A stretch of DNA of 64,000 bases from Symbiodinium microadriaticum (GCA_001939145.1 LSRX01001334.1:1-64000); one strand, 5' to 3'; positions 46,936 to 55,537 are shown, numbered from the stretch's first letter. Notes: generated from the sequence alone by a model not told the origin. Translations and numbers: made by a program.

Positions 46936-47931
46936 GAGGAGGTGCGGCCGGGACCGAGCCAACGGAGCAGCTGGAGAACGACGAAGTCTCTGAAGTTTCA
47001 AGGTTCAGTGAAGCTGCTAGTGACCCAGACCAAGCCGGGCAAGACGGAACTGCAGAGTGTCCGGAGGCTGGACGGGGAGGGGCCGCAGCGCATCGATTGT
47101 CCACCCTTTCGGGATGAACCACACATGGTGACAAAATCGCTTTCATGGATGCAAACATAACGACACAGAGACCGTAAACGGGCTTGAATACTATTCACGA
47201 GGCCCGATTACCTTACTTCCCATCCTGCTGTTTTGATGTCATTCCGGAAAGCAAGCCCGAAAGAGCATGCCACGACATGCCAGCACGAGCTTGTCCTGCC
47301 AAATGACGGAGCTTAGAAGGGCCCTGACAAACGGGCAAAATTGCATATGTTTGCACGGCATGGGGGAGGTGAGATTAAAATTCAAACCAACTTCATCTGC
47401 CAAAACAACAGCCAACCACAACTGCACAAAAAGGAGTAACTGCACATGTCTACCAGTTGGGAGCCAGTGGGATCGAAAGGAAGCGAGCATCTCTTCCAGA
47501 ACGTAACACAACCGAACACAACACGCTCACGAGTTGCTTTGTCAGCAACACGAGGGGTGAAATTCCGATACGAGAAACCGAACATGGCGTGCAGAACGAA
47601 AGTACAACTTCGCTTTGTCAGCAAATTGAGGGAGGGGGTGAGGTTGAAATGGTGAAGAATGGGCAAACAGCATGTTTTCCAGAAGGTACCGAAGCCTGAA
47701 CACAGTAGCAGAAAATTGTGCAACTGCACACGGCACACGCCTCTGGTTCACGAGCAATTCGGGAGTGCAGCGAATCAAGAACATGGCAAATGTTTGTTGC
47801 TGCTTGTTTGGCAGAATCAGCAGGGTGAACTTCATATAGGAGAGAGCGAAATGGTCATCCAGCACAGGCACAAGACGGGGGCGGGGGAAGGCGGGGTGAT
47901 ATTTAGTTTGAATGGTCAGACCAGGAAACGG
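46936..47931. other. no gene; diverged short repeats
   Basis: The word GCTTTGTCAGCAA occurs twice (about 47535 and 47613), each followed by a GAGG(T/G)TGA-like segment. Similar GGTGA(A/G)(A/C)TT phrases recur near 47370, 47565, 47640 and 47825. This looks like an old tandem array. ORFs on both strands follow from it. Confidence 0.35.
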
Positions 47932-48032
47932 ACGGTTCGGTCCGGTTCGGTTACGGTTTCTGTTTGTGCGGTTCGGCGGTTCGGTTTTGAGCGAAGGTTC
48001 TGGACGGTTCGGTTCGCGGTTCGCACGGTTCC
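47932..48032. repeat. CGGTT-rich cluster A
   Basis: An irregular run of CGGTT and CGGTTCGGTT words ends just before the 48-kb satellite. Confidence 0.8.
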
Positions 48033-48051
48033 AGAAATAAAGCCCTTACCT

Positions 48052-48790
48052 CTTCAAGGCCTTTAGAAGAGCCCTGCTAAGGTTAACAGAACCGAAAATC
48101 CCTAACACATTGTGTTAGTGCGATTTTTTTCTTCTTTTTTTTGGGGGGGAGGGGGTTGGGGCCGCTTCAAGGCCTTTAGAAGAGCCCTCCTAAGGCTAAC
48201 AGAACCGAAAATTCCAAACACATTGTGTTAGGGCGATTTGGGGGGTTTGGGGCCCCTTCAAGGCCTTTAGAAGAGCCCTCCCAAGGCCAACAGAACCGAA
48301 AATTCCTAACACATTGTATTAGGGCGATTTTGGGGCCGCTTCAAGGCCTTTAGAAGAGCCCTCCTGAGGCCAACAGAACCGAAAATTCCAAACACATTGT
48401 GCCAGGGCGATTTGGGGGGTTTGGGGCCCCTTCAAGGCCTTTAGAAGAGCCCTCCCAAGGCCAACGGAACCGAAAATTCCTAACACATTGTATTAGGGCG
48501 ATTTTGGGGCCGCTTCAAGGCCTTTAGAAGAGCCCTCCTGAGGCCAACAGAACCGAAAATTCCAAACACATTGTGCCAGGGCGATTTGGGGGGTTTGGGG
48601 CCCCTTCAAGGCCTTTAGAAGAGCCCTCCCAAGGCCAACGGAACCGAAAATNTTGGGGCCCCTTCAATGCCTTTAGAAGAGCCCTCATAAGGAACCGAAA
48701 ATTCTAATTCCTAACACATTGTGTTAGGGCGATGGTGGTGGGTTTGGGGCCCCTTCAAGGCCTTTAGAAGAGCAATCCTAAGGTGATTTT
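48052..48790. repeat. tandem satellite with alternating 91/83-bp monomers
   Basis: Nine copies start with CTTCAAGGCCTTTAGAAGAG-like text at 48052, 48165, 48256, 48339, 48430, 48513, 48604, 48662 and 48753. Spacings are 113, 91, 83, 91, 83, 91, 58 and 91. The central copies alternate a GGGGCCCC-type and a GGGGCCGC-type junction, giving a 174-bp two-monomer higher-order unit. Each copy has GAACCGAAAATTCC followed by AACACATTGT. An undetermined base (N) at 48652 sits where one copy is short, so the array is probably compressed in the assembly. Confidence 0.95.
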
Positions 48791-48980
48791 GGGACGTCAG
48801 AGGATGAGGAAAGAGAAGGGGAGGGAAGAGAAGACGACATCAAAGAAAAGCAGTGAAGAGCATGGACCAGCAAGATCCAGCAAGAGCGAAAAGAAGAGCA
48901 GAGAAAGCAGCGAACAGCAAGGAAGGGCAGAGACGAGAAGAGAACCCTGACCCCAAACCCCGGGGAATTGGAGCCTTTTT

Positions 48981-49090
48981 CGGTTCGGTTTCTACTTCGG
49001 TTCGGTTCGGTTCGACGGTTCCGGTTTCACTACTCGGTTCACAGGTTCCGGTTCTGACGGTTCCGGTTCCACGGTTCGCGGTTCGGTTCC
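48981..49090. repeat. CGGTT-rich cluster B
   Basis: A second irregular CGGTT/CCGGTTC cluster lies just downstream of the satellite, in the same orientation as cluster A. Confidence 0.8.
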
Positions 49091-49576
49091 TTCCCTTCCT
49101 GTCAGACCGAACATGTCTTCCTGTCTTCCAGAGTTTCAGAACGAAAGCAAAGCAACCACAGATCACCTGCACTCCGTCTTGGCTTTACCAACAACTCGCA
49201 GGTCAATTTAACAGTTAACAGAAGAAAATAACTACTAACAGCAAAGTTTTCCAAAACAGCCGCACATGAACTTGCAGCGATTGCGGTTGAAACCTGGAAG
49301 CAAGCAACTACAGCATTTGGAGCCAGGAAAGGGTTGTCAAGGCTTAGACGGAAAATGCAACACCGCCAAATCAGCAAAAAAGGACCGCCTCCTTGTGCAC
49401 TGCCACCTTGACTCAGTTTGCCTATGCTCTGCATTCTCCCATGAAGGCACCACTTGTTGCAATGTCAGTTACGGACAAGGCAATCAAAAGTGAGCATCGA
49501 AGCATGCATACTGACAGTTTGTTGCCAGGAGGTGCATGAAGACTCAAGTGCGACCCCTGGTCAGAGTTGAAAGTAG
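49091..49576. other. no confident gene
   Basis: ORF 49102-49434 (minus) and ORF 49266-49493 (plus) overlap. On the + strand about 49268-49330 can also be read as an Ala-rich helical stretch (LAAIAVETWKQATTAFGARK), possibly an exon of the coiled-coil gene that follows. Confidence 0.35.
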
Positions 49577-49651
49577 CTGGAGGCAGCGCTGCTGAAGTCG
49601 CAAGAAGACGCCGAGCAGCTGCAGAGCAAGTTGGAGACAGCCGAGAAACAG
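49577..49651 (+). CDS. coiled-coil exon, 25 codons
   Basis: A TAG acceptor is followed by a 75-base open stretch reading LEAALLKSQEDAEQLQSKLE and then TAEKQ. A CAG|GTGCTT donor ends it at 49651. The exon is phase 0 at both ends and has a clear heptad pattern. It is too short to stand alone. It probably belongs with the coiled-coil exons from 58.4 kb on, on the other side of the retrotransposon. The protein's function is unknown. Confidence 0.5.
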
Positions 49652-50012
49652 GTGCTTGTTTTTTCAAGTATGGTCGTCAACTGTTCAGGCATATGTTGAG
49701 AGATTGCCACTAGGAAGGACGCAGTCTCAGAGGGGTGTGGCTGTTGACATGCGGTAAAGAAGAGACACCACACATTTACACCCGCACTGTGCGATATGAG
49801 GAAGCGTCGGTCTTCTGTGGCAAGCTATACGTCTCTTCGTGCCCGTGGAATCATGTGAATCACGAGACTCTGTGTTGTGTGAACTTGTGCTTGTGATCAG
49901 CTGAGCTTTTCATCAGGCCGTTCCGTCGTAGTTTTTCATCTCAAGGCCCGTTGGTAGGTTGCTGGTGTTGGCCAGTGATTGATTAGGGCCCTTCTTCTGG
50001 CCTTCGGGCCCA
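49652..50012. other. presumed intron and 5' end of the retrotransposon
   Basis: No ORF of interest lies here. The left boundary of the retrotransposon must lie here or slightly upstream, but I found no terminal repeat to mark it. Confidence 0.4.
49923..49945 (+). other. spliced-leader-like sequence upstream of ORF1
   Basis: The bases CCGTCGTAGTTTTTCATCTC followed by AAG resemble the dinoflagellate spliced leader (ends CCGTA and GGCTCAAG around a T run). The match is partial, with several mismatches and one extra base. It could be a relic of a trans-spliced mRNA that was copied back into the genome, or chance. Confidence 0.2.
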
Positions 50013-51497
50013 ATGGGGCGAGACTCTAGAAGTCAAGATGGGCCACCCCCTATTCCCATGTTGTACCAGGGGTTTCGGCTGTCTTTGGAGGCTTTTGAGG
50101 ATGCCTATGGGACTTTGGAAGATTTTATCATCTTCGAAGCACTAGGCGATTCCAATGAGTCTCTTGGCTATGCCATCGGGAGGATAAACCGTTTCTTTCC
50201 CACTGAAGAAGGCGGTGCTCACATTGAGCTTTCTTATTTGGGATGCGAGAACAGTTTTTACCGGTGGTACATAGAGCATGAAGGCGAGCCTGGAGGATTG
50301 CCCCGAGGTTGGTCACATCACCTTTGCCGAAGGTCTCTGACTACTTGCTGTAGAAAGGAGGGACGGAAAATGGTGCATGTGCAAAAGTGGGGGCCCATCA
50401 CTAAGGAGAATGCCCATACATTGCTGGTCGCCTGGGGCTACACAGGGTTTGCAGATCTTGGGCGCAAGCCGCCGTTGTCGAGGCGCAGTGGCTCAGGAGC
50501 AGCCCCAGCAGCTACTACGAAGAAGGCCGGGAAGAAGCCGGCTGCTCTGGCCTTGGAGCCAGAGGAGGCTGAGGTCGTGGATGACGACGAGGACGAGGCT
50601 GAGGAGCCCCCGCGGCGGCGGGGCCGAAAGCGACATCGCGGCAGCGCAGCCCTTGAGCAGGAGACCGCGAACGTTCTCGACGGCATGATGAGCGAGGCCG
50701 CGAAGGACGAGGGATTGCACCCCTCGGGTGGTGGGCCCTTGGAGGCCCGGCTCAAGGGTCTTAAGGCCAAGCTTCACGAGAAGACGAAAAGCCAAGGTGG
50801 AGGAGCAGCCAAGGTGTTGGCTGAGAAGGCCCAGGCAGCTGCTTCGAGTTCAAAGCCGCGAGCTAAGAGTAGACGGTCAGGTGAAGTGGTCACGGCTTTG
50901 AAGAAGGCCCTGCTGCCACGAGGCCGTGCCCGCGATTCCGAGGAGGTCGCTGAGGATTCATACAGCGAGGGCGACGAGGACGATGATGGCCTGGGCTTGG
51001 GCCGTGGTGGCAGCAGCCTGGTGGCGAAGAGGAGGCAGCTGCGGCGCTACGCCCAGGAGCACCCTGGGCATCTGCTTTGCAAGGGCTTGGAGAATATGAG
51101 GGAGCAGGTGGGTGAGATTTTCGGGGACGAGGAGCTCAATGAGGACAAGTATGCCCCGGTGGTCAACCGTTACCTGCTTTCTGTGCTGCTCCCTAACTAC
51201 CCTGCAAAGCATCAGCACGAGGACCGGCTACGCGAGATGAGGACTTTGGCCCTGGGGCTCGACATGATCCTTAGGGGTAAGATTGACGGAGCTGCCGACT
51301 TATTCATGCAACGGTTCAAGTCTTTGAGCATGGCCCTAAGGGACGGTGATCCTCGCTATGGTCGCTACTTGGAGTTGCTTCCCGAGGACTTGATTGGTGG
51401 CGGGGCGACACAGGGCGAGACCGAGTACGCCCGCACAATGGCCCTCAAGGCGGCGAAGAGCGAAGCGCTCATGAAGAAGGGGTTGGCCGGCCCCTAG
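50013..51497 (+). CDS. retrotransposon ORF1, Gag-like protein
   Basis: The ORF is 494 codons. Residues 1-150 form a compact-looking region with conserved aromatics. An acidic run (about 182-198, Asp/Glu-rich) is followed directly by a basic patch (RRRGRKRHRG, about 201-210), then Ala/Lys/Arg-rich helices and a second acidic stretch (about 305-328). The last 150 residues look helical. No zinc knuckle of the CCHC type is present. By position and composition it should be the RNA-binding structural protein of the element; sequence homology is not recognised. It ends in TAG, after which the same frame stays open to 51830. Confidence 0.65.
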   Translation: MGRDSRSQDGPPPIPMLYQGFRLSLEAFEDAYGTLEDFIIFEALGDSNESLGYAIGRINRFFPTEEGGAHIELSYLGCENSFYRWYIEHEGEPGGLPRGWSHHLCRRSLTTCCRKEGRKMVHVQKWGPITKENAHTLLVAWGYTGFADLGRKPPLSRRSGSGAAPAATTKKAGKKPAALALEPEEAEVVDDDEDEAEEPPRRRGRKRHRGSAALEQETANVLDGMMSEAAKDEGLHPSGGGPLEARLKGLKAKLHEKTKSQGGGAAKVLAEKAQAAASSSKPRAKSRRSGEVVTALKKALLPRGRARDSEEVAEDSYSEGDEDDDGLGLGRGGSSLVAKRRQLRRYAQEHPGHLLCKGLENMREQVGEIFGDEELNEDKYAPVVNRYLLSVLLPNYPAKHQHEDRLREMRTLALGLDMILRGKIDGAADLFMQRFKSLSMALRDGDPRYGRYLELLPEDLIGGGATQGETEYARTMALKAAKSEALMKKGLAGP

Positions 51498-51830
51498 GGA
51501 CTCCGGGGGGGTTTGGAGCAGGGCAAAGCTCCGACCCCGCCCGACTCTACCAATGTTGCCGCTCCGAGGACGCCGCCACGCGAGCCGTCGAGGTCACCCC
51601 GGAGAAGTCCAGCTATCAGGGCCCCACTGGAGAGGAGGACGCCACCCAGTGGAGCACGCGACGGAGGTCGCCATGTCAGCTTCGCGGAGGACAACCAGAA
51701 GGAGGCGAAGAGCGATCAGCAGGCCTCGGGGGTGATGGCCCAAGCACGGCAAGCAGTTCCGCGTCGGGAAGGCGAGAGCCGAAGCAAATGGAAGGACAGG
51801 GTCTTCGAGCACCTCAGGAAGGGCCAGTGA
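51498..51830 (+). CDS. ORF1b, in-frame continuation of ORF1 after its TAG
   Basis: Directly after the TAG of ORF1 the same frame is open for 110 codons (first Met at 51513). It encodes a Pro/Arg/Ser-rich and then charged segment (KSDQQASGVMAQARQAVPRR near 51711-51770). It overlaps ORF2, which is read one base back. It could be reached by stop read-through, be a separate peptide, or be a Gag end cut off by a mutation to TAG. A run of seven G lies at 51505-51511. Confidence 0.35.
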   Translation, partial: GLRGGLEQGKAPTPPDSTNVAAPRTPPREPSRSPRRSPAIRAPLERRTPPSGARDGGRHVSFAEDNQKEAKSDQQASGVMAQARQAVPRREGESRSKWKDRVFEHLRKGQ

Positions 51831-54800
51831 GAGAGCTGGTGGATGAGGATGGTGCACCCAGTGACCGGCCTGGCTGGGCTGCCCCGGTAGAGTTTTCCTT
51901 ACCGGGGCTGGGACGGCCATTGCCCCAGACGGGGGCGCATACCTTGGCTCAGAGCCTGGGCGATCTTTTCCAGCTTTTGGACGTGGCTCCCGAAGTTACC
52001 TTCAATGCTCTAGCGGGGCAGGTTGTGACATCAGTCGAGTGCCAGCATAGGCTACAGCTAGGCATTACACTCCTCCAGTTGCTGCTTCTTTCGCTTAGGG
52101 ACCGCGGCCACTTTTGCAATTTCATGGAACTTCTCCAGACCATCACGCCTCTTGCCGGGGGGACTCAAAAGCAGGGTGCTGGGATTCGGCAGCGTGACTT
52201 ATTGCCTTTGCCCATTCCTGCCTTTGGCGCCCTCCTTAACCTTGTTAAGAAGCACAAGCGACCTGGCTCAGGTGTCATCATTTGGCGAGTGGCAGAGGCC
52301 CGGAAAGTGGGGAAGCAGCAGCTTAAAAAGTCCGTTAGTGCCGCATGCTTCCAGACTTGGCGGCTATTGAGTGTCATCACGTTGAATGGCATGGGTACCG
52401 GATGGGAAAAGCTAGCGCCGGCTAGTGGACATGTGGTGACACGGAGCCAAACCCTCGCATTGGAGAGCTTGGCCAGGCGCTGTGCCTGGTGGTCTGGTTC
52501 CCCTCTCGAGGAGCGGCCACCTGGAGATTTTTCGGATTTGATACGGTCCCGGCAAGTTGACTACACGGGGGATGCGGTCTTGAAAGCCTTGCCTCTTCGA
52601 CTCGAGGAGTTGGCCCCCGGGCTGCCGGAGGATGGTGTGGCAGGGAGCTTAGATGCATCTAGTATTGCAGACGAGACAGTCAAGTGCTGGGTAGATGATC
52701 CGGACGTTGCCCTCCTTGATCCATCGGCTTGGCCGCATCCACTGCCTTCTGCTTCCATGAATGTTTCCGTCTCTGAGTGGGAGCGCATCGTTGCTGTACT
52801 TTACAATAAGGGAATTGTTGCACCGATTGAGGCGGAGGAGATTTTCCATGTGAATGGTGTACCTGTACTTAATGGGGTTTTCGCGGTCGAGAAAGGAGGG
52901 GAGCCATTACCCGGTGAGTGCCGGGTCACTCGGCTGATCATGAATTTAGTACCAGCCAACTCGCTTCAAAAATTGATGCCTGGTGATCTCCCGACTTTAG
53001 CCGGTTCTAGCAATTGGAGTGGGATCCATTTGTTACCCAATGAGGTGCTGCTCTGGTCTGGTGACGACCAGAAGGGGGCTTTTTATGCATGGAAGCTCCC
53101 CAAGGCCTGGCGAAAGCTCATGGCGTTCAAGATGCCCGTTCCTGGACGATTGGTGGGGCGCCCGGACATCCCTTATATTCACGTCGCTTCAGCTGTCATA
53201 CCAATGGGTTGGGTTAACGCAGTCAGCTTGTTCCAACACCTTCATCGTCGAGCGGGGCTTGCAGCTGAGCCTGTTGGAGCAGGGTTGGATCCCAGCAATG
53301 AGTGGCGTCGTGACAAGCCCATCCCTCGGGGCGCCGTTGACGCGGGGGGCATGTGGTTTCAATACTACTTGGATGATTTTGACTGCCCCGAGAAGGTTGC
53401 AAAGCACACATGGAAAACCATGGTTAACACGATGTCCCCCACTCAAGCTAAGCAGCGGCTTTCGTATGATCGGATTGGAATTGGAATCTCGGAGAAAAAG
53501 GCTCATGTTCGTGAGCCGTGTGTCGTACGCATGGGTGCCGAGGTGGACGGTGTCGCTGGGTTGTTGTCGGCACCACGTTTAAAGATTCTCGAAACAGGGT
53601 GGCTCCTTGTTTGGGCGTTGGGCCGTCCAGTACTGTCAGCTCGTATGAAAATGGTCCTTCTTGGACGTTTGACACGGTGCTTCGAGTTTCGTCGGCCCCT
53701 TATGTGTTTGCTCAACAAATGTTGGCCGAAGTCCATGTGGTGTCGTGCCACCCCGCTTCCCTCTGGTCACGCCTTTGAACTTATCACGGCAGGTGCGCTG
53801 CTGTGTCTGGCTGTGATGGACCTGCGGACGCCGGTGAGTGGGCTGGTGACGTGTTCAGACGCTTCCACAATGGGCGGCGGAATGTGTGTTTCAGCTGGGC
53901 TTACCGATGCCGGTGAAAAGCTGTTGATGAAACTTGATGCGGCCCCCTTTGACACTGAGTGCATGAAACCTCAAGGTAGCATACAACAGCCGAGCAGAGG
54001 AGGTCCCAGAGTGCTGGTGTTGTCGTTGTTCGACGGCGTTAGTGCAGTGATGTGTGGGCTGACAAGGTTGCCTTGCGCTGTGCAGGGATATGCTATGTCA
54101 GCTGATGATCCTGATGAGTTGCGATTGTCCCGCACCAGGTTTCCAGGGGTTATTCAACTTGGAAAACCCCAGAAAGTTGATGCTGAAATCATTTCTAAGC
54201 TGCTGACGTCCGTTGGTAATCGGCTGGACTTTGTGCTCCTGTCGGCTGCTGCAACTCGGTCATTCTTTGCGAGTGATGTGAGTGATCCCTTTTTCGAGAT
54301 CTGTCGAATCTTTGACCTTCTGCAGCACCTTTCTCTGGTTCCCGTGCACTTGATGGTTGAGAACCTGGGTAATATCCCCTCAAGAGATGTTGACGCTTTC
54401 AACAAGGCTCTCGGATGCAAACCATACTTGGTCGACTCGAAGTACTTCACTTGGGTGGAGCGGCCCAGGCTGTTCTGGATTAGTTGGGACGTTCACCCTC
54501 TGCCAGGTGAAGTCCTAGTAGATCGAGAAACACATTATGAGTGGCGTTTTTCTGTGCAACGTAGCCCCCAGTCTAGTTGGGTTGACGCCAAAAGCTCATG
54601 GGCTACCTTTGTTGGTGATCTCATCCCTGTTTTTACTCGCCCACGCCCTCGACGGCGCAGGCCTAGCGGGTCGGTCAGTGATGCTGATGTTGAGGCCATT
54701 GCTAGGTGGGAAGCTGACTCGTACAGATTTGATGTTGAGTGTTATCAAGAGCAATGTTTAATCACATGTGAAGATGGATCCTTGCGGTTGCCCACATTGA

Positions 54801-55537
54801 CCGAGCGAGAGAAATTAATGGGTTTTGATGACAACTATATCAGTCAGGGTCTTCATCCCAAACACAAAGGCGTTGAACGTCAACGATTGGGAGAGTACAT
54901 CATTGGTGGTACCTACTGTGTTTTCTCTGTTATGGTCGTGTTGGATGAGCTGTTGTGCTCTGTTGGTGGTGATCGTACCAGACAAAACCCCGGGTTCTTC
55001 ACGCGGGGAGTCGCTCCAGCATGCTGGACTGAGCGCCCTAACTTTGTCAAGCAAACAGGACCTTCTTCTGAGGTGCAGCGCCTTGTCACGCATTTTCTGA
55101 GGATAGCCGAGAAGGGCGGTACTGATGTACGCTTGGACGCGGGTATTCCTTTCCGCGCTAAAGCCTGGCCTCGCAGTGGAGTGCAAAGCCAACTGTTTAA
55201 ATGGGCCATTGTTCACGGCTATCCTTGGAGGCACGTGGCTCATATCAATGTGCTAGAACTTCAAGCAGTTGTCAACTCAGTGAAGTGGCGTATGCGACAT
55301 GCCGATAACCTTAACCATCGGGCAATGCTGTTAATTGACTCTCAGGTGGTGTGTGCCATCGTGGCCAAAGGAAGAACAAGCAGTCATCGGCTGCAGCATT
55401 CTCTTATGGTCCTAAATGCGCTGTGTCTGGCAGCTAATCTTGTGTTGACCGTAGCGTATGTAGACACTGGGAATAATCCCTCGGATATCCCGAGCCGATG
55501 GTCCGAAGATGTGCGCAGCGAGCGCGCCCACAACTGA
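51788..55537 (+). CDS. retrotransposon ORF2: reverse transcriptase, split RNase H, embedded C5 methyltransferase-like domain
   Basis: The ORF is 1249 codons from the first Met; the frame is open back to 51350. Residues 1-330 are unassigned. Reverse transcriptase spans about 330-650: motif A near LLWSGDDQKGAF (421-432), motif B IPMGWVNAVSLF (471-482), motif C YYLDDF (526-531). RNase H begins with LVTCSDAS (Asp691). After about 45 residues a C5-cytosine methyltransferase-like domain starts. It has motif I LSLFDGVSA (745-753), motif IV region VLLSAAATRS (816-825), motif VI VENLGN (857-862), motif VIII ERPRLFW (891-897), motif IX TEREKLMGFDDNY (1005-1017) and motif X near 1033-1055. The spacing of VI to VIII recalls DNMT3-type enzymes. 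RNase H then resumes with HINVLELQAV (Glu1157), LLIDSQVV (Asp1184) and NNPSDIPSRW (Asp1233). Motif IV lacks Pro-Cys, so methyl transfer is not expected. Confidence 0.88.
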   Translation: MEGQGLRAPQEGPVRELVDEDGAPSDRPGWAAPVEFSLPGLGRPLPQTGAHTLAQSLGDLFQLLDVAPEVTFNALAGQVVTSVECQHRLQLGITLLQLLLLSLRDRGHFCNFMELLQTITPLAGGTQKQGAGIRQRDLLPLPIPAFGALLNLVKKHKRPGSGVIIWRVAEARKVGKQQLKKSVSAACFQTWRLLSVITLNGMGTGWEKLAPASGHVVTRSQTLALESLARRCAWWSGSPLEERPPGDFSDLIRSRQVDYTGDAVLKALPLRLEELAPGLPEDGVAGSLDASSIADETVKCWVDDPDVALLDPSAWPHPLPSASMNVSVSEWERIVAVLYNKGIVAPIEAEEIFHVNGVPVLNGVFAVEKGGEPLPGECRVTRLIMNLVPANSLQKLMPGDLPTLAGSSNWSGIHLLPNEVLLWSGDDQKGAFYAWKLPKAWRKLMAFKMPVPGRLVGRPDIPYIHVASAVIPMGWVNAVSLFQHLHRRAGLAAEPVGAGLDPSNEWRRDKPIPRGAVDAGGMWFQYYLDDFDCPEKVAKHTWKTMVNTMSPTQAKQRLSYDRIGIGISEKKAHVREPCVVRMGAEVDGVAGLLSAPRLKILETGWLLVWALGRPVLSARMKMVLLGRLTRCFEFRRPLMCLLNKCWPKSMWCRATPLPSGHAFELITAGALLCLAVMDLRTPVSGLVTCSDASTMGGGMCVSAGLTDAGEKLLMKLDAAPFDTECMKPQGSIQQPSRGGPRVLVLSLFDGVSAVMCGLTRLPCAVQGYAMSADDPDELRLSRTRFPGVIQLGKPQKVDAEIISKLLTSVGNRLDFVLLSAAATRSFFASDVSDPFFEICRIFDLLQHLSLVPVHLMVENLGNIPSRDVDAFNKALGCKPYLVDSKYFTWVERPRLFWISWDVHPLPGEVLVDRETHYEWRFSVQRSPQSSWVDAKSSWATFVGDLIPVFTRPRPRRRRPSGSVSDADVEAIARWEADSYRFDVECYQEQCLITCEDGSLRLPTLTEREKLMGFDDNYISQGLHPKHKGVERQRLGEYIIGGTYCVFSVMVVLDELLCSVGGDRTRQNPGFFTRGVAPACWTERPNFVKQTGPSSEVQRLVTHFLRIAEKGGTDVRLDAGIPFRAKAWPRSGVQSQLFKWAIVHGYPWRHVAHINVLELQAVVNSVKWRMRHADNLNHRAMLLIDSQVVCAIVAKGRTSSHRLQHSLMVLNALCLAANLVLTVAYVDTGNNPSDIPSRWSEDVRSERAHN
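54011..54952 (+). other. C5-cytosine DNA methyltransferase-like domain inside ORF2
   Basis: This domain covers about residues 742-1055 of ORF2. Cofactor-binding motif I, motif VI (Glu-Asn), motif VIII and the motif IX-X helices are readable in the correct order. The stretch between VIII and IX (about 900-1000) is the size of a small target-recognition region and includes a basic run (RPRPRRRRPSG). The catalytic Pro-Cys pair of motif IV is replaced by Ala-Ala (54245-54250). A non-catalytic DNA- or cofactor-binding role is possible; this is inference. Confidence 0.8.

Noticed and set aside
48052-48790. CRISPR-like regular array
   Set aside because: Whole monomers, not short repeats with unique spacers, are conserved; the surroundings are eukaryotic and no cas genes are present.
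47932-49090. The CGGTT clusters as LTRs or inverted terminal repeats
   Set aside because: They are simple irregular words in direct orientation with no fixed alignment between the two clusters and no coding sequence between them.
50438-50770. minus-strand ORFs inside the retrotransposon ORF1
   Set aside because: Mirror image of its acidic and basic runs; the 494-codon sense ORF explains the bases.
54011-54952. Dam-type adenine methylase, as in classical DIRS elements
   Set aside because: The motifs (FDG near the start, EN, RPR, LMGF, C-terminal motif X) follow C5-cytosine methyltransferase order; no D/N-P-P-Y/W box of adenine methylases is present.
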